Below, piece by piece: positions 56,751-64,000 of a DNA stretch of 64,000 nucleotides. Origin of the DNA: Jackrogersella multiformis (Eukaryota; Ascomycota; Sordariomycetes; Xylariales; Hypoxylaceae); the NCBI GenBank assembly GCA_902806575.1, contig CADCXD010000004.1:2790001-2854000 (forward strand), written 5' to 3'. Below the pieces are notes generated by a model. The model was not told where the DNA came from. It made no database searches and saw only the letters and a list, made by a program, of their open reading frames with translations. Within the stretch, counting starts at the first letter, position 1. The number at the start of each line of letters is the position of its first letter. The translations under genes and the position numbers were made by a program.

Positions 56751-59100
56751 TATTTTAGTGCCTTGCAACTGGCAGGGCTTGCCCAGGTGGTCGCTTGGGC
56801 CAGGTACAAACTGAAAGTACTTCGATCCGGGTCACCACAAAATTGAAGTTCCAACTGACCGCGATCCAGTAAAATTCGATGAATTCAATTCTTCTTCCTT
56901 TTTTTCTCGACACCTTTTCTGCACGAACTAGCTGAACTCCGCAGACAACTTGCATCTCGTCGTCCCATCATACATGCCCATCGTATCGTATCCCATACCA
57001 TAATCATCCGTATCCATCCATATCCGCTCATCCACTCATAATCCACATCAGAATCACCGCGCCCGCACCTAATACATACCTACACATCTCATACACGCAA
57101 TACCTGCACATATACGCCCCAATACACGTACATACCTAGTACCGATCAACTTGATGAGCAACCTTGGAACGTTCCATTTCATACCTGATCATACCTAGGT
57201 AGGTACCTAACCTTCTTTTTCCTGTCTACCTCTCACTTGTCTCTGTATCTGCGTATATACACTACTTAGGTACTTACACCTTCCAGGCTGCCTGGTATTC
57301 CGTACTCTCCCAGTCAAACTTACAGATCACCACCTGTCTCACTTCCTTTATATTATAAACGGGTTTTTTTTTCTCCATCTGTAGAACATACGTCCTGCTG
57401 AGAACCTCTTTCTGTTTTCACTCACAAGTTCCGAAAACTAAACATTACGAGGTAAATTATAAAAAAAAAAAAAAAAAAGTTTCCAGCTCAGTTGTTTTGG
57501 TCTTCTTATATACCCACCTACCTACCTTTGCACACCTTCCATCCTCATCTACAAGCCCTGCTTCGAAAACATCCATTCTAAAAACTGTCCGGTGCCTCGC
57601 TCGACATTTATTAGTGGGTAGGATTACCTACCATTACACTACTGTACCATCCCTGTCCCTTATTACCAGCCTGTAACTTTAAACCCAGCTTCCGTTTTCC
57701 CCACCAGCCACTTTCCCTCACGCGAGAGTCTCGTGTCGCAACGTCCAGCTGCTGGCACCGAGACACCTACCTAGGTACATACCTAGGTACATAGCTCAGG
57801 CGGCTAACCTAGGCTACCATATGTAGGTAGCTACCTAGGTACCCATACCTATTACCTCCAGTAGCAATTTTCTACCTTACCTACCCTTCTTAGGTACTAC
57901 TCTTCCCCGCCCTCTTCTTCAATTTCAACACCCTCCAACACCCTCTCAACGCCTTCGCCCTCATCCGTCCCATTTGCAATTGCCGACTCGGGCTTCGCAA
58001 GACCACCAACGCTTCTACGGGACCTAACTTGTGTTTGATCAAAGTCACACTGGTGCCGTTCCAACTACCAGCTTCTAGACGCTTTGATATATTTCCTTTC
58101 TCTTCTTAGGCACCGTCACAATAGAAGAGAGGATCTAAAGATACTGCGAATTCGTGGGTCCGGATTAGAAACCATTTGCGACCGCCGCATTCGACTCCTT
58201 TTCAACGATGCGCTATTGCGAATAGCTCCGTCGACTCTGTCGCGAAACATTCAAGCCCGTACACATACACTTACAAAGCTAGAGAGACCTCATTTTCTCG
58301 CTGGAAGAAAGCTCGAAAAAGAAAAGAAAAAAACTTGTTTTTAGATTACCTCCAACTCTAGGACTATCATTTCAATATACCAAGCACGGTGATTGGGACT
58401 CCGATTCAGAATTCATAAGACTGTATCTCTTGCGACAAGACCTTCTCGATCCTTACTTTTCTGCACTTCAAGAACGGTCTTTTTAGTGGCGTTTCTGGAG
58501 GCGTGACCAATACTACCTTGTAGTATTCCTTGGCCTGATTTTCTCTTTCCTTCTAAGACTTCTTTTTATCTTTATCGATTCCTAGAGGCGGATCCTTCAA
58601 TACCCTACGAATAGATCTAATAATTCTGCGAAACATCGAACCTGGTTAGTATTGCCTCGTTTCTCTATAGTTAAATTCTTTTCGACTTGGTGGGCTACCT
58701 CTGAAAGGGTGATCTGGTCTGCGCCGGCATTTTGCGGTTCATCTTCCAAGGGGTGTGTGGAGATGGGTTCGCCGAGCGCTGGTCCTCAGGATAGGAAATG
58801 CCAATCATACCTCCTTCATCCGGTCTTCTATCACCTGCAGTATGCGCTCTTGGAGGGGTGGCCTTGTCTTTTTTCTTCAACCTTAGTTCCGATTCCGGGA
58901 GTAGGTTTAGCAAAGCTAATACAATATACAGATTTTATACGCTCTGTCACGGGCATAGATTCGTCGGCCTCCTAGAGCTCATCCGTGAATTTTAGGTGCC
59001 TTTTTTATTGTCATTTTCGTCGAGAACTCGGTTTGGTGTTGTATAACAACTATTGTGCTTTCAGTGTAGGGGCTGTGGCAAAGCCATTCATCTGAAAACC
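56751..59100 (+). other. Probable long leader / promoter of the PSP1-domain gene
   Basis: Strong C/T bias of the plus strand over about 2 kb (CATATCCGCTCATCCACTC near 57022, CTTTCCTCTTCC-like tracts), many upstream ATGs, an 18-nt A run at 57461-57478, and a CTTTCAG acceptor-like site at 59058-59064 just before the start. This composition is typical of long 5' UTRs of fungal regulatory genes. TACCTAGGTA-type palindromes cluster at 57195-57210 and 57768-57842. No protein gene is supported inside. Confidence 0.4.
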
Positions 59101-61840
59101 ATGAGCTCAAGCAGCATCAGAGCTAGTCAGAGTGCATTCTCAGGAGTTGCACCAAATAATCAGTCCATCCTGCTCGAGAAGCTAAACGTTCGAAGGTCTA
59201 CACCGGACTCAGAAGCTTTAGCGAGCTCTGACGACGAACCCGATCCTTCTCGACAAGAGTTCCACCAGCCTCTAGTGCAATCTCAGAAGCCGGTGCGCCG
59301 TGCTTCCTGGTTGAACGATACCTCGCACACCACATTACCTCATCCAAGAAAGGGTTCATTTGCGAGCAGTTCCATGTCGCCAACCGCATCGCATCCAAGC
59401 ACTCCGTCAGCGGAGCCTGGCCCAGCGCCTTGGGGGTCTCACCCTGCTACTTCAGGAGCGATGGGGCGAGGGCATCAGGGACCGTCGTCTTTCCCATGGG
59501 GGACGGGGATTTGGAACACGGAGCGAAAGGAACCACCGTCGCGACTGACCGAAGTGCTCCCTTCGCCAACCTCCACCATTCCCGGCAATGGTGGCTTCTT
59601 TGGAGAGGGCCCATTAACGCAGACGTCTCCCACTCCAAGAGAGCAAGGCTCCAACCCGCAAATTCCTTTTGCCATCCCTTTACACCCAACACCGAAGACC
59701 TATCGATCTCAGTCGTATTCAGTGGGACAATTAGACCCAGATTCAACCACTCCTACTATGCCCACGTCCTCGGCGGTGCCTGTAAGGCCGCGTGCTCCTC
59801 ATGGGCATCCAGGACTACAACACAGGCCTTCTCGTCCAAGCATGTTGAGCGAGATGTCTAATGAAGGTGCGATGCTAGGTAAAGTGAAAGAAGTTGAAGA
59901 CGACGACGATGAGAGCACAGGTGACTCGGCTCAAGGCATTCATCAGCAGCAAAGTGTTGAAGCGAAGACGATCGAGATGCTCACTCGCGAAAATGCCATG
60001 CTAAGGCAGCAGCAGTACCATAATACCCGAGTTAGACCTCGTGCGTCAACCGCCGCTACGTACGGGCTAGGTAATGGATACGGTGTCCGAGGGGTGGTTC
60101 CCGAGGAGTCTGATTATGCGATCGATGAATTAGACGAAGCAAGTGAAGGCCAAGATGGCGCATCAAAACGAGGTCTGGCGAGACGTATGAGCGAATACGC
60201 GTCTGGGTCTTTCCGAGCACCTTACCCTTTGGAGAACAGAAAACTCGAGAACGTGAAGAAGGCCTATTGGCAGAGCTCGCTAGGCTTCGGTGGTCTCGGC
60301 GAAATTCCACAAAGCCGTAGGCACTCTTTTGCCGATGTACCTACGCGACAGGCGTCGATCGGCTCTATAGGAGAGTCTGTTTCTCTCCATGACGCAACCT
60401 CTCCAGATGCATCTCAATCTCAGGAATTCGGTGGATTCCCGGATGCTGCCGGCTTCACTACTACTAGTCCTGGTAAGTCTATTCTCGACGACCGATCTAC
60501 GCTCCAAGCTAACATCATTGGCAGTATCTTACTACCCGGGAGGCGGCAATGTCTCTAACACACACCAAGCCATTTCATCTTCGGCTTATGGCGGCCCCTA
60601 CCAGCCAGCTTACGGTCTACCGTCCACTTTCAGCAACCGTCCGCAATCGCCTCACCGGAATATGTATGGGATGAGCCAACCCAGACACAACCAACTGTTG
60701 CACATCGTTCTCTTCAAGTGCTCGAGGGCAGATGTATTCTACATTCAGGAGGGCACTGGCCTCACAGTCAAGCCAGGAGATCTCGTTATCGTTGAGGCGG
60801 ATCGAGGAACAGATCTCGGAACTGTGGCTCGCGATAACGTGGATTGGCAGATGGCTAAGGAACTGAAAGAACATTACTCTGAGGAGCACTACAAATGGCT
60901 CATGATGTATTCTCAAAATGCAGCGGCTGCGCAAGAAGGAACCGGTGCTGGTTTGATGGCCGCATCTAACGGTATGCAAGGCAGCGCGATTGGTGGTATG
61001 GGCCCACCTAGTCAACATCATATGCAGGAGCCAAACGCCGGCGAGCTCAAACCGAAACTCATCAAGCGCCTTGCACAGAGCCATGAAATCCATAATCTTA
61101 GAGAGAAGGAGGGAAATGAAGCCAAGGCAAAGCGCATGTGCATGCAGAAGGTGAAGGAACATGGGCTCAATATGGAGATCCTCGATGCTGAGTTCCAGAT
61201 GTAAGTCCACTTCGTCTGCTCTTAGCGTGTCGCGAAGCTAACAAATTTCAGGGACTGGAAAAAGTTGACGTTCTACTACTTTGCCGACACCTACATTAAT
61301 TTCAACTCGCTCGTCACCGACCTTTTCAAAATCTACAAAACGCGAATCTGGATGTCGGCCATCAACCCCGCCTCATTCGCCAGCCCGACCTTGGGACTAC
61401 AAGCTCCTAGCGGCATCGGCCCAGGTGCTGTCGGCCTTGGAAGAGGGAGTGGTTCTACTAACGCAGAGCGCAGGCCCAATCCAACTCAGGAATCACAGGG
61501 TGCTCGATCATTCCAACCATTCGCTCAGCCATTTGGTGGGCCAGACCGTCCGTCAGTGGCCAACTCCGCATTTCCTCCGTCCGGCTTCCCATACTCCGCC
61601 TATGGTGCGTTTAGTAGCGCTCCGAGATCCGGTGGACTGTCATATGTCCCGGGTGTAGTTCAGGGGATGGAGTCATACCCCGGCGGCTTCTCCCAAAGTG
61701 GCGAATTTACCCCAAGCATGCGAGCACGCTTTCCAAGTCCTCACACGGCTCCCTCTCCGCACGATCAGGCGGTGCCAGCCATGACAGGTCAGAATGAGTG
61801 GGTTGGGGCATTTCAGGGATTGTCTCTAAACTCGCGCTGA
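59101..61840 (+). CDS. PSP1: PSP1 C-terminal domain protein
   Basis: Three exons, join(59101..60472,60525..61200,61252..61840), give 878 residues with consistent phases. Residues 1-500 are Ser/Pro/Gln-rich and disordered, with many SP/TP sites and RRxS-like phosphorylation sites (RRASW, RRHSF). The PSP1 domain starts at about 515: QLLHIVLFKCSRADVFYIQEG, then GDLVIVEADRGTDLGTV, then KLIKRLAQSHEIHNLREKEGNE, and after the last intron DWKKLTFYYFADTYINFNSLV and LFKIYKTRIWM. The tail is Gly/Ser/Pro-rich. Yeast Psp1 is a multicopy suppressor of DNA polymerase and cdc mutations and associates with RNP granules; filamentous-fungal versions are little studied. The start is the ATG before SSSSIRASQSAFSG; an in-frame TTG upstream is not used. 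Confidence 0.92.
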
Positions 61841-63058
61841 ATACCTACTGCTACCTACCTACCTACCTACATATAGGTACCAAGGTATCTACGCGTGTAC
61901 CCGAGGGACCTACGGTCCCATTTCTTAGTACATCCCAGTACATGTTCGATTCTCGTACTATACTTCGTTCGTACCATACCCATCATCATCATCTCTTATA
62001 CGGCCTACGAGGCTACGACACACAGACAGACTAAAACAGACGGTTTAAAGACGGCAATAATCAGACTATTCGGCGTTCGTCGGCATCTCATGGAGAATTT
62101 GAAACGATCGCGCGGAAACAAGAGGGGACTAGGAGGCTTCTACACTCTTATACGACTCACATCATGACGAGGCATGGGAGAAACCAAAGATAAAATTGCC
62201 TAGGTACATATCACACCCGTACGAGATTCTAGACCGCTACACGAGCATTGGTGTAATTTGTTATGTAAAAGGGGCGGCTTTGCACTATTTGTTGGGCTAT
62301 CGGATGAGATTTGTACGACCAAAAAGACTTTCTTCACGCATGGATGTTTACACTTTGCTTTTGAGAGAGATGCATTCTGGGTGGTACCCAGCCTTGATAG
62401 CTTTTGATATTGTTGACAAAATTGAGGACACTGGTAAATTTCCAGCTTTTGCCCCGAGGATTTCTGATAATATTTGCCTGTCGTGTATATGCTAGTATAA
62501 TGATTGCGCCCTTGATCGTGCCGAACGGTATGGTTTGATGTTAAGCCTCCTTACCGCTCCAGCTACCTACCTAACCACTACCATATGGTTCTCGCCTCCT
62601 ATGTGTAGAAGCTTACAGTAAGTTTCTAAGGTGAATCGTACCTGGTGATGAATATTAGTGTACATAGGTAGTAAGTACCTACCTAAGTGGATTGTAGGTA
62701 TCCGGTTTTAAAAGGCTAAAGATCAGGTGTGCACCTTACTGAGTTCTTTAGTCATGGAAGGAGCACTATCGTCAGGAGGAAGTTGGCATCGAAGAAGCTA
62801 CCATCGAAGAAGGACCATACGTGGATAAAAATAAAAATAAAATAGAGAGAAAATTCCACGGAACCTTTTCCCCTCCCAATTTACCTTTTTAAAACATGCT
62901 TTGAAGTTCAACATGCAGCCGAGCAGCCTGCTATTTACGCATATAATTAAAGTTCTCGTGGTGTTTCTATCTTACCATTGAATTGTTCCTAGAGTCCCCA
63001 GTCGTCCGAGAACCGATCACAGCCGATATAATTGTATCCCCATCTATTTCAAAGCATC
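61841..63058. other. PSP1 3' flank and promoter of last gene
   Basis: 1.2 kb. CTACCTACCTACCTAC run at 61851-61869. Otherwise AT-rich with no supported gene; 62196-62495 (+) is an open frame without coding features. Confidence 0.5.
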
Positions 63059-64000
63059 ATGTCGAAGAGGGGAACTAAGAGAAAGGCAGGCCTTCAATGT
63101 TAGTATGTCGTAGAATCCGGCAGCATGTATATTTACATTGGCAGTGCTTTCAGACGAATCGGATGGCCTCTTCGTCAAAGATAATATCGCAAAGAGGAGC
63201 AAGCCAACTGGTACGAGCAAGAGACTCTCACGTCTCGAAGAATATGATCAAGATGAAGGTCGAGAGGGTAGTCGGTGAGCATCAAAGTCATGAAATTAAC
63301 TACAACCTTGGAGCTAGCTACTAATATTACTTATGTGTAGAAACTTCCAGCGATGGGCTGAGATTTTCGAAAGCAACACTAAAGGCGAAGTAATAAGATC
63401 CAAGACTTTCATGAAGAACTTCGGGGCAAAAGTCAAGAAGCAGAAGGACCGAGTACGAGATTACATACAAGAGCAGGAGAAGAAGCTGTGGGTATTCTCG
63501 ACTTCACGTTATAGCCAAATTCTAGTTATTTATTAATTATTGCAGCGCTGAAGGTAAAGATAAAATAGGGGAAGCTTTCGAGAAGCTTTATTCACTTGCG
63601 GCGACCCCTCCTCGAATGTCTAATGGATTAGACGATACATCACGCTGTGCCGGCAAGGAAAGCCACTTCTTGTATAAAGATGCCCAGGCTGCCATCTCGG
63701 GAGGCCACTTGCTCCTGAAACAGTTCAAGGAGACAGACGAGCGACTCCAGAACTACAAGCTAGAACTTCCCACTGCAAAGTGGAAGCAAGACAAGCAGGA
63801 TATGAAAGAACTCCTCGCTTGCGGCCGCGAGTACGGAGAGAAACTTGTCGAAGAAAAGCTCGCCCCGCAGGTCTACCCCTCTCCCCTTCCTGACAGGTAC
63901 AAGGCAAATGAGAAAGAGAGCATGGCGTCGGAGCTTTTCAAAGACAGCCGCAAGGGAACGGATGAGGATAATTGGGGCATGATTGCTGCAGACCAGGTCA
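63059..64000 (+). CDS. Unrecognised coiled/helical protein, 3' truncated by window end
   Basis: 5' part only. Exons 63059-63098, 63145 (or 63154)-63274, 63341-63487 and 63546 to beyond 64000 join in frame with GTTAGT, GTGAGC and GTGGGT donors. The product starts MSKRGTKRKAGLQ, then an acidic/basic stretch (ESDGLFVKDNIAKRSKP), then NFQRWAEIFESNTKGEVIRSK, then a helical segment rich in Lys/Glu (KKQKDRVRDYIQEQEKKL), then FLYKDAQAAISGGHLLLKQFKETDERLQNYK in part. Nuclear location is suggested by the basic start. I do not recognise the family. Exon 2 has two possible acceptors 9 nt apart. Confidence 0.7.

Noticed and set aside
59053..59100. Upstream extension of the PSP1 gene to 59053
   Set aside because: The frame is open but begins with TTG, and a CTTTCAG acceptor-like site lies inside it. 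The first ATG at 59101 is the better start.

Overview
The window is a stretch of nuclear chromosome from a filamentous ascomycete, most likely a Sordariomycete. The evidence is: single genes on both strands; short introns (mostly about 50-110 nt) with GTAAGT/GTATGT-like donors, CTAAC/CTAAT branch sites and CAG/TAG acceptors; tRNAs with introns after position 37; fungal-type gene families; and intergenic DNA full of the palindrome TACCTAGGTA. The species cannot be named from the sequence alone. I found no bacterial-type operon, no CRISPR array and no recognisable transposon.

Layout, left to right. 0-2.5 kb: ribosomal protein eS8 and an unrecognised two-exon gene, both minus. 4.2-8.3 kb: an Mch1-like MFS transporter and a small secreted cysteine-containing protein, both plus. 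8.8-15.9 kb: threonine synthase (minus), a six-exon OPT-family transporter (plus) and a six-exon dienelactone hydrolase-like protein (plus). 17.7-21.1 kb: an intronless cytosolic Hsp70 with a heat-shock element upstream, and an Emi1-like twin CX9C protein. 22.0-32.5 kb: Yme2 (mitochondrial inner membrane), CENP-C/Mif2, RNase H2 subunit A and the ER-fusion GTPase Sey1. 33.4-39.3 kb: Utp7 and Tsr1 (divergent), then UreG. 39.8-45.1 kb: tRNA-Asp(GTC), a long gene-poor stretch, a disordered fungal-specific protein and tRNA-Ser(AGA), both tRNAs with introns. 45.6-50.1 kb: a MYND-finger/DUF4470-like protein and a HIT-type zinc-finger protein. 51.6-52.7 kb: the mitochondrial iron-sulfur scaffold Nfu1. 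52.7-59.1 kb: the longest stretch without a recognisable gene, whose right part looks like a very long leader for the PSP1-domain gene at 59.1-61.8 kb. 63.1 kb to the end: the 5' part of an unrecognised gene that runs off the window.

Most genes are housekeeping, and neighbours share processes only in places. Utp7 and Tsr1, both 40S-subunit biogenesis factors, diverge from one 460-bp promoter with a cluster of GATAAG sites and an RRPE-like element. CENP-C and RNase H2A diverge from a 580-bp promoter with two ACGCGT (MluI cell-cycle box) sites. UreG has GATA-type sites upstream, consistent with nitrogen control. I rebuilt exon-intron structures by hand by matching splice signals to reading frame and family conservation. 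They are internally consistent in phase and length but not confirmed by transcripts.

I see no convincing undescribed multi-gene system. The most notable non-gene signals are the dispersed TACCTAGGTA palindrome family (including a 26-bp perfect palindrome), the shared promoters, and sharply bounded GC-rich segments inside several coding regions.
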